Shown here in pieces: positions 23,401 through 32,244 of a DNA stretch of 64,000 nucleotides; the stretch's first letter is position 1, and the number at the start of each line of letters is the position of its first letter. This stretch comes from Sipunculus nudus (Eukaryota > Annelida > Sipuncula > Golfingiida > Sipunculidae): contig CM049320.1 of the NCBI GenBank assembly GCA_026874595.1, positions 31,838,214 through 31,902,213 of the forward strand. The letters run 5' to 3'. Made by a program: the position numbers and the translations under genes. A model generated the notes under the pieces. The model was not told where the DNA came from. It worked only from the letters and a program-made list of their open reading frames with translations, and did not search any database.

Positions 23401-23526
23401 TAATTAATTTTTATCAGTGAGTCTTTATGGGTAGTAGTTTGCTGTTAGCCCATCCTGATTAATAGGATTTCTAAGTGGTCAAGGTAGCCGGAAATTATGG
23501 TGGGAAATATGTCTCATGTTTGATTA

Positions 23527-23533
23527 TATATAA
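23527..23533 (+). promoter_or_regulatory. TATA box of orphan signal exon (left)
   Basis: TATATAA lies 72 bp before the ATG at 23599. The identical word is at the same distance in the right copy (53373-53379), with conserved 5'-untranslated text ATATCTGGCAAGGCA between. Confidence 0.45.
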
Positions 23534-23598
23534 TATCTGGCAAGGCATGTGAGAATTTCAGTGTTCCATCAATACTGGATTTCATTGGAACAATCAGT

Positions 23599-23635
23599 AT
23601 GAAATTATTCGTGTTGAGTGTGCTACTGTGTGCAG
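23599..23635 (+). pseudogene. Orphan signal-peptide exon 1 (left copy)
   Basis: The 37 bases encode MKLFVLSVLLCA plus one base, then a consensus donor CAG|GTAAGAG, so phase 1. This matches the first exon of the secreted cysteine-rich gene at 53445 with one amino-acid change (F for L). Its own second exon is not found downstream in E1. The next phase-1 acceptors on this strand are the mini-exon at 24239 and the DUF268 exon at 24911, both brought here by inversion. Whether it is transcribed is unknown. Confidence 0.6.
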
Positions 23636-24238
23636 GTAAGAGTTTCTTTTATTTTATCACAATATACAATATACATTTCACCACATGCTTCCTAATTCAG
23701 ATAAATCACAACAAAGTAGAAAGGTTAAGGTAATGTCTGCATAATTACGCATGGCAAGATTAAAAAATACATTTTAAGTTCACATGGCTTTGTTGATGTT
23801 AGGGCAAAAATAGGCAAATAAAAAAGAGGCCAAAAAATATATATAATAATCTTAAATAATCACTCGTTTATCTTGGTTTGTTAAGAATAACCAGTTTTGT
23901 TTCGGCATTATATTCTGATGAATATTACTATTTGTGGATAAATCAAACGTGTAATGACCTAATGTTAAACCGTTTCTTTAACCTAAATTATCCATATATA
24001 TATAAATATATATATATATATATCTATAAAATTATAACTTATATAATTATATAATTATATAGCAGGTATACCCACGTTTAATATAAAAACCCGCTATAGT
24101 TTGATCTAAGCTGGAGGCTCAATCCTTACGTTTCACCAAGGGATCACCCACGAATTCACGGGGAGATGATCATTACGTCATATTCGGTAATTACATTCTG
24201 ATGCGTATAATTTATAGTAGCATTTTGTTATTATTTAG

Positions 24239-24286
24239 GTCAGATGGATGGTGTGTTTCTTAAGAAGATTTCAGCTGGTAGTCCAG
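24239..24286 (+). pseudogene. 48-bp phase 1-1 mini-exon u0, inverted
   Basis: Flanked by acceptor TTATTTAG and donor CCAG|GTTAGG. It encodes GQMDGVFLKKISAGSP when entered in phase 1. The intron text after it (TTTCCTTCAATA, later GTAAGAATATATG) matches that after the minus-strand mini-exons at 27247-28466. It is therefore the same repeated exon unit, now in opposite orientation to its siblings. Confidence 0.65.
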
Positions 24287-24565
24287 GTTAGGTTTCCTTC
24301 AATAGCTTAATGTCCACCCAGTTGTGCTTCCCTGATTTTTTAAAATCTTGTTTCGTGTAAGAATATATGGGAACACTGTGCTAGGAAAAGCCCATATTCA
24401 GCAAATTGACTCACATAAAGTCAACGGAACTGTTTTGAAAAAATATATATAAAGGTTGATAATTGTCCATATAAATACGTTTCTTGCTAATATAAACACA
24501 ATTCTAAAATATTGTAATAAGGAGGATCATATAGTTAGCGTTGAAAACAGAACAACAATTATTCA

Positions 24566-24567
<2 letters not shown>

Positions 24568-24623
<56 letters not shown>

Positions 24624-24674
24624 AAACATTTGATTTATCGTAGCATTATTCCGCATAAATAAATAAATAAATAA

Positions 24675-24706
<32 letters not shown>
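24568..24706. repeat. (TA)n, (AAAT)n, (TA)n cluster near inverted segment
   Basis: TA tract at 24569-24621, TAAA units at about 24656-24680, and TA again at 24681-24706. It lies between mini-exon u0 and the DUF268 exon. The E2 copy (59181-59216 and 59254-59279) is where the right block has lost u0 and u1. Confidence 0.9.
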
Positions 24707-24711
<5 letters not shown>

Positions 24712-24910
24712 ATGAAGATAATAATATCCCTACGCCTATGTTGATCTCTGCCTGCAAACAAATTTAATTATGGCCTCCAGGTTATTACTGGCCCGGGGCA
24801 ATTGACTCTTGGTTCATATAGTGTTTATTAATAACACATCAGACAATCACCATTTTTCTTTAATAGGGCACAATAATATCATCTGTATCGTCCATTTAAT
24901 TTTGTTACAG

Positions 24911-25762
24911 GAATCACCTGTGGTGAGATATGCAGCTATAACGGCAAAGCGAGACCCGGGAAGTATTACCCGTACTTAACAAAACGGGTCAACTGCCAAA
25001 ATATTTTATCACGGATGGCGAACCCTCAGTCACAAGTAGTATACCCACCACCAAAAAATTATTCGGAGTGCGACGTACGAGAAGTTCACTCAAAATGGGA
25101 AATATACGGTATATGGTTCTTTTTATGCCGAACTATAAACCTATTGAGAAAACTGTATCTCGGAAACAAATATATACCCTGCTGGACAGAGACAGAAACG
25201 GGGAAAATATCAACACGTACACTGATTCTCATCTATGTCGAAATACGCTGCATCTATATAAGAGATTTATAAGCGAGGGGCGGGGACTTGTTATCGGAAC
25301 CAGGTCACCTTGGCTTGAGGCCATGCTGCTCAACCTGAACGCGAGTCACGTGACTACGTCAGAATATTATCCACTATTTCTAGATCATCCGAAGTTGCGC
25401 TTGTATCATCCAATGGAAGTTGCCAAACGCTTTAAATCAGGGCAACTGGAGCCGTTTGACTTTGCTGCCAGCTACTCTTCCATTGAACACAGTGGGCTAG
25501 GCAGATACGGTGACCCTCTGGATCCGTTTGGTGATTTGGAAGCGGTGGCTCAGGTTTGGTGCATGCTTAAACCAGGAGGAGTATTTTTCCTTGGCTTCCG
25601 ATGAGCAAACAAAACAACACTTGTTCTATTGTATGGAACGCTAACCGTCTCTATGGTTTCCCTCGGCTACAGCACGTGACAGCAAACTGGGAGGTGTTGG
25701 AGCTTCGTCAAAACTTAGGAATCCATGCTTTACTTGTGCTGCGTAAAGAAGATTGGGGTTGA
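24911..25762 (+). pseudogene. DUF268 exon, left copy, frameshifted and inverted
   Basis: It begins after acceptor TTTGTTACAG in phase 1 (GITCGEICSYNG) and contains the family signature SSIEHSGLGRYGDPLDPFGD and LKPGGVFFLG. Compared with 58114-58982 there is a one-base gain in an A-run near 25047, a net loss of 11 bases near 25090-25110, and a one-base loss near 25593 (GGCTTCC versus GGACTTCC). Together these split the domain over three frames. DUF268 (Pfam PF03269 type) resembles a class I methyltransferase fold; function unknown. Dead as a DUF268 coding copy. Confidence 0.85.
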
Positions 25763-26469
25763 TGCACGCAGAAGTGTTACAACAGGGGTGACCTTGCATA
25801 TATGTTACATGTGAATAACATGTTTTGCTATCGGTTGTTGTGTTTTATTATTTTTAATGAGACTTTTAATATATTTGGAACATTATCGTCATTACTTTTA
25901 TATTATATATATTTTATATTTACTATTAAAAGAATCACTTTTGGAATAAATTCATTACTGATATCTCGTTCAACTTTTGTTGAATATCTTTCGGGTGCGT
26001 AAAGCAAATATGATAAATACATGCATGATATCATATACGCCTTATGATTGGTAGTTGGGACTAATTTCCGTGATGCATATATCACAGGATCGGGAATGGT
26101 TGACATCGCTGAGCCCCCTGACCAGTCGAGAGCTCATGACCCGTGACTGTTATCGTCCGGGTGTATAACAGATATGTCAATTTTCTCGCTCCTGGGCCAA
26201 GGATAGAATAATGTTGCCCAAATTCAGAATGAATATGTGGCTTCACTGAAAGTTCGGCACCGTTGGCAATAGAAACTCAGTGAATTCCGTAATTTTGTGG
26301 ATACTGCTACTGATTAAAGGGTACATAAATAAATATTGCAACTGAAAAATAAGGTAAATTGAACAAAACTAGCTCTGGTCTTATAGTCATGGCAATGTGC
26401 CTAAATCATTAGAACATTTAAGTGATATAAGGGGTATCGGAAGCAGACCATATTTGCAATTTCAAAGAA

Positions 26470-26690
26470 TTTCTGCCGAGTTCGATCGGGCGGCCGCTTG
26501 GATGTCCGTTAGCCGGGGTGATTTTAGCCAGCGGGCGGACTAAATGTGTCCGTTGTCCTGATTAGTGGGGTGTCCGCTAAAGAGCGGTTCTTAAAGTATT
26601 AAAAACGCTCGGGTCGGCCCAAAAAGTGTCCGTTAGGCAGTGTGTCCGCCCCAGCGGGGTGTCTGCAGCTCGGGGTTTTAATGTATAACT
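26470..26690. repeat. GGTGTCCGC box cluster, pogo-like terminal sequence (left)
   Basis: At least six GTGTCCGYTA/GTGTCCGCC words occur in about 200 bp, ending in GGGGTTTTAATGTA. Such boxes with CATTAAAACCCC/CAGTGAAACCCC ends are seen at termini of pogo/Tigger-like DNA transposons (recollection). The inverted E2 homologue is at 54620-54825. The segment 25790-26460 between this and the DUF268 exon shows nothing I recognise. Confidence 0.4.
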
Positions 26691-27137
26691 ATCTTTTAAT
26701 TTATAATCTAGTATTATGTTGTAGGAATAATTTCGGAGCATGAATACCAATAAAGTTGTTGATACTGCCATATGTCGGCTTCTTAATCGTTCATTTGAAT
26801 CGTTAAAAATACTGTAACTTTTTTTTTTCAGGATTTATTAGGTAATATATTCGGATTTGACAAAGCCGCTCTCGGTAATGAAGACATAAACTGAAAATTA
26901 AAATGAATATATAACAAGAAAATATTAGGTAAGGATTACTTGAGATCATCATGCTGGCTTGTTGGCCTCCTTTGATCATGTTGCGAAGTCAATCAAGATT
27001 GTGAATACAAGAAGATCGTAAAACAAGACACAAGTGAAACTTAATTACGGTAGACCTAGGGAGGGACGCTAGTTTTTTTGCATTTGTTTAAAAAAAAAAA
27101 TTTTTTATTATGTAAGATACGGTATATAGATTTCTTT

Positions 27138-27184
27138 ATATATATATATATTTATATATATATATATATATTTATATATATGTA
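27138..27184. repeat. Interrupted (TA)n near the distal inversion end
   Basis: TA runs broken by TTTA and GTA. It lies between the last base homologous to E2 in inverted orientation (about 26945) and mini-exon u1 (27247). Confidence 0.85.
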
Positions 27185-27246
27185 TATTCTAAAACAAATC
27201 CCGATATTTAGAAATCGACAGTTATAAACAATGGAGAACAACTAAC

Positions 27247-27294
27247 CTGGACCGCTAGCTGCACTCTTCATAGGCAGCTCACCTTTCCTCTGAT
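27247..27294 (-). CDS. Mini-exon u1 (48 bp, phase 1-1), left
   Basis: Acceptor TATTTTAG, donor CCAG|GTTAGT. Entered in phase 1 it reads DQRKGELPMKSAASGP without a stop. Both splice sites are intact. It has no counterpart in the right block, where a deletion joins the TA tract to unit u2. The preceding G of the first codon comes from the upstream exon. Confidence 0.5.
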
Positions 27295-27584
27295 CTAAAA
27301 TATATACAGAATGCTACTTCAAATTATAAGCATTACATTTTAATAATAAAGATTCTTTGACAAATATATACATTTGCACGATAACTTTACTAAAAAAATC
27401 TTTTATTGGAATTTATTTGTTAATCATTTTACTATACATAAATTAACTTTAATATTGTATTACAGGCATACTTATTGATAAATGCCTTTTGCTAATGCCC
27501 ATATACATTCTGACACAGAAGACAACATTGATAAACCACAGAAGCGCAATCCAGTGGAAAATTAGTTATTGCAGGAAACCTAAC

Positions 27585-27626
27585 CTAGAATAAGAACTGA
27601 AATCGTTTAAAGTGGTTGATTTTCAT
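27585..27626 (-). pseudogene. Mini-exon u2 (42 bp, in-frame stop), left
   Basis: Splice sites are present (acceptor CATTTAG-like ATTTAG, donor CTAG|GTTAGG) but six bases are missing and a TAA falls at the sixth-seventh codon in phase 1. The right copy at 59310-59351 has the same length and also a TAA, so decay predates the block duplication. Confidence 0.5.
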
Positions 27627-28030
27627 CTAAATTATTATAGATACATCCTTAAATTATACGAATAATTATTAGAATTATTATAAGAATATAGTATTGTACA
27701 GAATTCTTGATAAATGAATTTCTCCCGCGATAAATATACGATTATAACAAATATTCTTGTATTTCTGTTCAGTTACTATATGCCGCTCCCCTAAATTAAA
27801 TTGAATCAAATAAGTGTTTTCATTCATGAGAAACGTACTTTATATTATAATTTGTCAACATTTGAAGGCGGTTTAAAAACACTACGTTGACTTGTTAGTT
27901 AATGTAGATTTTTTTTATGAATTAGCCTTTTCATAGCACAATGCACACATATATTCTTGCACGAACACCTACACTCATAAGCCAACGAAGCACAACTCAG
28001 TGGAAAATCAGTTATTGAAGGAAACCTAAT

Positions 28031-28078
28031 CTTGATTGTCAACTGAAATCTTTTTACGTAGCACACCTTTCTTCTCAT
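28031..28078 (-). pseudogene. Mini-exon u3 (48 bp, donor mutated), left
   Basis: Acceptor TATTTTAG is intact. The reading in phase 1 is DEKKGVLRKKISVDNQ, open, but the donor is CAAG|ATTAGG instead of GTTAGG. Loss of the GT makes normal splicing unlikely. The right block has lost the exon altogether. Confidence 0.5.
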
Positions 28079-28419
28079 CTAAAATAAAATGTTAATCGTT
28101 TCACCATACATTAATAAGGCCAAATACAATTACTTACAACCGCCTGACTGTATGTGGTTAGGTAGTAGGTATATGATACTTTGCCAATTACAATATTTTA
28201 AGATTAATCTTTGCCTTTACTAGAAATATGCTTCATATAGTAAATTGCTGATATTGTTTAGGTGTTTCAGCACAGTTTTGTTGTCTTGTAAGTGGTTTGA
28301 TATAATGAATTTGCCTTTTCCAAGCAAAATGCCAACATATATTCCTACACGAGTGCCAACATAGATAAACCAGGGAAATCCAACTCAATGGATATCAATT
28401 ATTGTAGGAAACCTATAAC

Positions 28420-28466
28420 CTGAATGACCAACTGAAATCTTCTAATAAGCTTATAATTCATTGGAT
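28420..28466 (-). pseudogene. Mini-exon u4 (47 bp, one base lost), left
   Basis: Acceptor TATTTTAG and donor TCAG|GTTATA are intact, but one base is missing compared with the right copy (60479-60526), shifting the frame. The remaining text ISVG-like core (AGATTTCAGTTGG) is shared with the other units. Confidence 0.5.
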
Positions 28467-28952
28467 CTAAAATAAAAACAAAATGACACTTCAAATTATA
28501 CGCATAATTGTATATACTTACCAACAGCTATACAACTACAAAAGTGATAAATAGCCTGCTGGTATTAGAATTTCAAAGTTTTGCGTAAAGAGCATTTCTA
28601 ATTGGTATCAAGATAGCTTTATACATGCACTAGAATTTTTGTAAATATAAATAAAATAACAATACAGAGGAAAAGATAATTTTATTTATTAAGGGGCCGT
28701 TTGACGATGTTTATAATAGTCAATCAGTATATACAACTTTGACTGACTTCGTTACATATCTTTATCTTTAGAACAGCTTCATAATCTCTTCTGTCTTGTC
28801 TTAAGCCCTGGAAAGGGGGTTTTCATTAAACACGAACATTCTTGATATATTTGTCAAATTATCAAATAAGATTTAACAGTTATCTTCTTTGGTTTGTATC
28901 GGCCTATATGCTACATTCATAATACTAATCAATATACAAAGATGTGTCCTAC

Positions 28953-29031
28953 CTGTTTTCAAGGTCGAATACAACATCCAATTAATCAGCAGGAACGACA
29001 TAAATAATGCCAGGGCTGTGGGAAGCGCCAT
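28953..29031 (-). pseudogene. Signal-anchor exon 1 of DUF268 gene, left copy
   Basis: ATG at 29031 opens MALPTALALFMSFLLINWML..., followed after 79 bases by donor AAAACAG|GTAGGA in phase 1. The hydrophobic stretch of residues 5-20 would be a signal peptide or type II anchor. Downstream on this strand lie mini-exons u4, u3, u2 and u1, but the DUF268 exon has been flipped to the plus strand, so the gene cannot be completed here. The right copy is at 60990-61068. Confidence 0.55.
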
Positions 29032-29284
29032 TGTTTAGCTCTATGAACACAAAGACACCCAATGAATCTCAGTAGAAGAACCTGTAAAGACACCATGCAG
29101 GTATAATTCAACCCACGTATAATAGACAACCAGCATAGATGGTACTCGTTTAACGTAATACTGACGGATACTGGCAGCGACATGGAAGCATCATTTTAAG
29201 CACCCATGAGAGACCTGGTTAATATTCGAAGTTCACGTTGGTTTAAATTTTAAAACCAGAAGGATTTTAAAATGTGTCATCATC

Positions 29285-29717
29285 TAGAGTGGTACCCCGC
29301 TCTATTAAGGCACCGCTGCTCTCGGCCAATCATAGAGACGGGCGTATTAAGCCAACTTAGGTACTCCCGGTAGACTGGTTCCAACTCCAATATGTATTGT
29401 ATATGATAAAAATAAGCATTTCGTTTGCTTAGAGAAGTTGCCAAAAGTTGGCTGTACATTTCGTGTGACATTTATGATTAGATTAATAGATATTTGAAAA
29501 CAAGAATAACCTGAAGAAAATAATTTTATCAGAAATCTTAAAGGAAAATCAGCCAGGATCGCGTGAACTTTCATGACAATCGGTATAACCGTGCCAAGTA
29601 GAGTTGGAACCAGTCTACAGGTAAGTCAGGAGTTGCAACTGGGAGTACTTAAGATGGCGTTGTACGCCTGTCTCTATACTTGGCTGAGGGCCATAATAGA
29701 GCAGGGTACCAGTTTAG
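29285..29717. mobile_element. 433-bp element with >100-bp terminal inverted repeats
   Basis: The left arm (29285-29388) and right arm (29601-29717) are inverted copies. TGGTACCCCGCTCTATTA pairs with the complement of TAATAGAGCAGGGTACCA, through to TAGACTGGTTCCAACTC pairing with GAGTTGGAACCAGTCTA. The spacer is about 210 bp. Flanks TCATCATC (29277-29284) and TCATCGAC (29718-29725) fit an 8-bp duplication with two differences. E2 has an empty site at about 61316-61325. No transposase: a non-autonomous foldback/MITE-type element, possibly hAT-mobilised (inference from 8 bp). Confidence 0.75.
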
Positions 29718-29890
29718 TCATCGACCAGCACGAACACTGTCCGCTGCTCCGGTTACAGTGTACGAAATGGTTAGGTATTGTGTTGGCCGCTTGTAACTCT
29801 TGAGGTACGCGGTCATGCCAGGTCACCCAAGAAGTGTATACACGGTAATTTTTCTTCATCACATTGCAATGCATAATAATAATTATATTA

Positions 29891-30602
29891 ATATCAGCGG
29901 CTGACGTGAGTTGCTTATTTAACAGTCCGTTCAAAGGTTTAAGTATACTTGCATGGTAGAAATTACCATACTCAAGCAGCTCTAATCATGTAAGTTTGAA
30001 AAAAATGATACCGTACAGGTATTATGATGAAAGAAAACGTAGTACTTTTCGTTTGTATTCATACGCCGGCCAAGTGCCTTTTTATCAGTGACAGATTTGG
30101 GGTGAGTCAATTAGTTTAATTTTACCAAGCCATAACTCGCACTTTTGTGAAAAGTTAAATGCAACATACTGCCAGAGAAATCCTATCTGGTAGTTTATGA
30201 AATCAGCTGTTGTATATACCACGTGAATGTTTTTATCTATGGTTCGATTAAACAGATCACCTGGGTTAAAAACACCTCATTCTTTATGAAGACTGAAACA
30301 TGATTCACCAAGGTTAACATTATCATTTACACACTATCGTAACATTTTGCAACAATTAGAGATGTGAAGCTCAGTTGTGTATCATTCCATAAAAATTTGC
30401 AATATGTCTCATTTTGTGTCTTGACCTGTGACGTTTCTATCCAAAATTAGTACATTAAGAAAAAGAGCCCCTAGCAGGTACTTGTATCCAGATACCTAGT
30501 TCCAATTACATATACCTTTTTCTGTTTGAGAGTTGGAAGAATTGTCACTATTTCATGATGTTCACGAAAATTGAACGACTGAGAAACTGTATCTACCTAT
30601 TC
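29891..30602. repeat. Block D2: truncated duplication unit
   Basis: Matches 4783-5490 and 61560-62270, then breaks at CTATTCCC into block C3 (TGTTAAAAATTGTT). About 2.5 kb of D and the front of the C endonuclease are missing. No gene seen. Confidence 0.75.
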
Positions 30603-30917
30603 CCTATTTTGTTAAAAATTGTTATAAATGTTTTATCTGGCCACGACTGTGTTATCATTTCTGTTAGCTTATATGTCGGAAACAATAAAAGAATTTTGGA
30701 AATATCAGCTGACACAGTCCGATAATTATATTGATGTTTTAATAGGTGGGATATGAGGAAGCTAAAGATAAAAGGTATTGCTAGGTCATACTGTAAATAG
30801 TACATGAAGATCGAAAGATCCATTTGACAATAATTAGAAACGAAATATAATGAAGAGTTAATTAAGCACGATTAGGGTAAAAATAGTAACGTCTAGGCAC
30901 TTTTAGCACTTAGAAAT

Positions 30918-30932
30918 AACCTTAAAGAATTC
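30918..30932. repeat. Target-site duplication of the Tx1-like insertion (left)
   Basis: AACCTTAAAGAATTC, repeated at 35974-35988. The uninterrupted site is visible in C1 at 504-518 (AACCTTAAAGAATTA). Confidence 0.9.
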
Positions 30933-31147
30933 GAGACTTCCGGTTTTCCTCCGGTGTTGGTAGGCAACACTCTTCACAGCTCTTAATGTTACATTGGATT
31001 ATACCGCGAATAAGAACAAGTACAGATACCTAAAACACATTCGGATATTAATCGTGGTCCTGGATTTTATTATCTACTGCCCAATAGTGTATTATCGCAG
31101 TGCAAGACTATATACCTACAACGTTTAACTCCTCAAGACTGCAGCCC

Positions 31148-32154
31148 ATGGTGGAGACTGCTAACATGGCGTCTCAGGACCCCCCCTTGGAGCCAGTATC
31201 AGTCAGGCCGCTGTTCATACGTGGGACTCAGTTACCACAGACACCTGATAACTATATATCCACTTCTGAACTTTGCCAAGCAGCCGAAAATTCTGCCGGA
31301 CATGGCAGCGTGGACGGGGCACAGAGAATACGGGGCCTGTGGAGGCTCTACCTTCTTGTCAATGGTTTGCAATGGTACGTGGCATTACTGTGTCAATACT
31401 TCCAGAGAACCCCTTTACTGCGAGGTATGAGGGCAAAGAACAAGTAAGTGTTACAAAACTTATTGTAAGTGACATTCCATTGTCATACAGTAATGCGGAC
31501 ATAATGAAAGCCCTTGAAAAACTAGGTTGTAAAGCCCGATCGGAGCTAATGTATGAACGCGATCGGGACACCAACGGAAAGCTTACGCGCTGGAAAACAG
31601 GCCGACGTTTTGTGTATATTGAAACTACCTCCACGCCAATTGCCAAAACGGTGTCAATTGGTTTATTCAAAGTTAGTTTATACCATAAAGAACAAAAAGA
31701 GGCCGATAAAAGGAAGAATGCAGTCTGTGGAATCTGTTTTGAAAGCGGCCACTACAAAAGCGAATGCAAAAACAATATAAAATGCCGAGTTTGCCGTGAG
31801 GAGGGGCACCGAGTCGGTGACCCGGCCTGCACACTACAAGCACTTGATACAACGGAGCTGACCCAAAACAGTACTGTTACGCCCGTGTCTGTACACGCAG
31901 AAATGACACAGGAGACAGGGCTGAACAGCCAACAGACGAGGAAACCTGAGCTGGCCGCCCCCCGCGGTAGGCCTAACAAAGCCCTAGGACGAAACGCAAG
32001 CGACTACTCGCGGAGATCGTCAAATGACAGAGTGAAATATGAGACCACCACAACTAACAACAAGCGGCGAGCATCACAATCTCCGCCCGCCGCCGCTCAA
32101 GAACAGAAAAGGTACAGTAATAACAGCGGCCAGAGCGACGATGGTGACACTTGA
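31148..32154 (+). pseudogene. ORF1 of Tx1-like element (zinc-knuckle nucleic-acid-binding protein)
   Basis: The N-terminal part is in one frame (31148 to about 31365, reading METANMASQDPP-like then RIRGLWRLYLLVNG). The rest is in another (to 32154, from VRGITVSILPENPF), so one indel lies near 31365. Downstream come VTKLIVSDIPLSYSNADI with DGKLTRWKTGRRFV-like text (an RRM-like region), then two zinc knuckles: C-x2-C-x4-H-x4-C from 31726 and C-x2-C-x4-H-x6-C ending 31830. A polar tail finishes it. In Tx1/L1 elements ORF1 packages the RNA into RNPs. Confidence 0.8.
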
Positions 32155-32244
32155 CACAGTTTTACTGACAGTTACCGCTGACTTCTTGGAATCAGATTAG
32201 GAACTGGACTTGAACTATGAATAATTAAACTATGATTTTATGAA

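Larger units (their letters stand above)
27240..28520 (-). repeat. Tandem exon-intron repeats (units u1-u4), left
   Basis: Four units of roughly 340-440 bp each carry a mini-exon, its splice sites and about 150 bp of conserved downstream intron (minus-strand words TTTCCTTCAATAACTGATTTTC, GAATATATG, GAAAAGGCTAATTC). Unit spacing of mini-exons: 27294, 27626, 28078, 28466. The right block keeps parts of u2, u3 and u4 in 59280-60560. The intervening DNA is otherwise AT-rich and unrecognised. Confidence 0.6.
9877..29890. repeat. Block E1: left copy of the host-gene segmental duplication
   Basis: Collinear with 44090-61490 apart from these differences: left-only 13850-16065, left-only 18200-18890, a left SINE at 19749-20152, left-only 21193-22430, an inversion of about 24070-26945, and the TIR element at 29285-29717. 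Outside the genes and repeats listed separately, the stretches 13860-15580, 16210-17900, 18900-19730 and 20170-21180 hold AT-rich DNA in which I recognise nothing beyond simple repeats. Confidence 0.8.

Noticed and set aside
24025-24060. Operator-like palindromes in TATAATTATATAATTATATAG
   Set aside because: Low-complexity AT sequence; palindromes are expected by composition.
29573-29803. 76-codon ORF overlapping the TIR element
   Set aside because: It runs through the inverted arm into flanking DNA, so it is created by the insertion.
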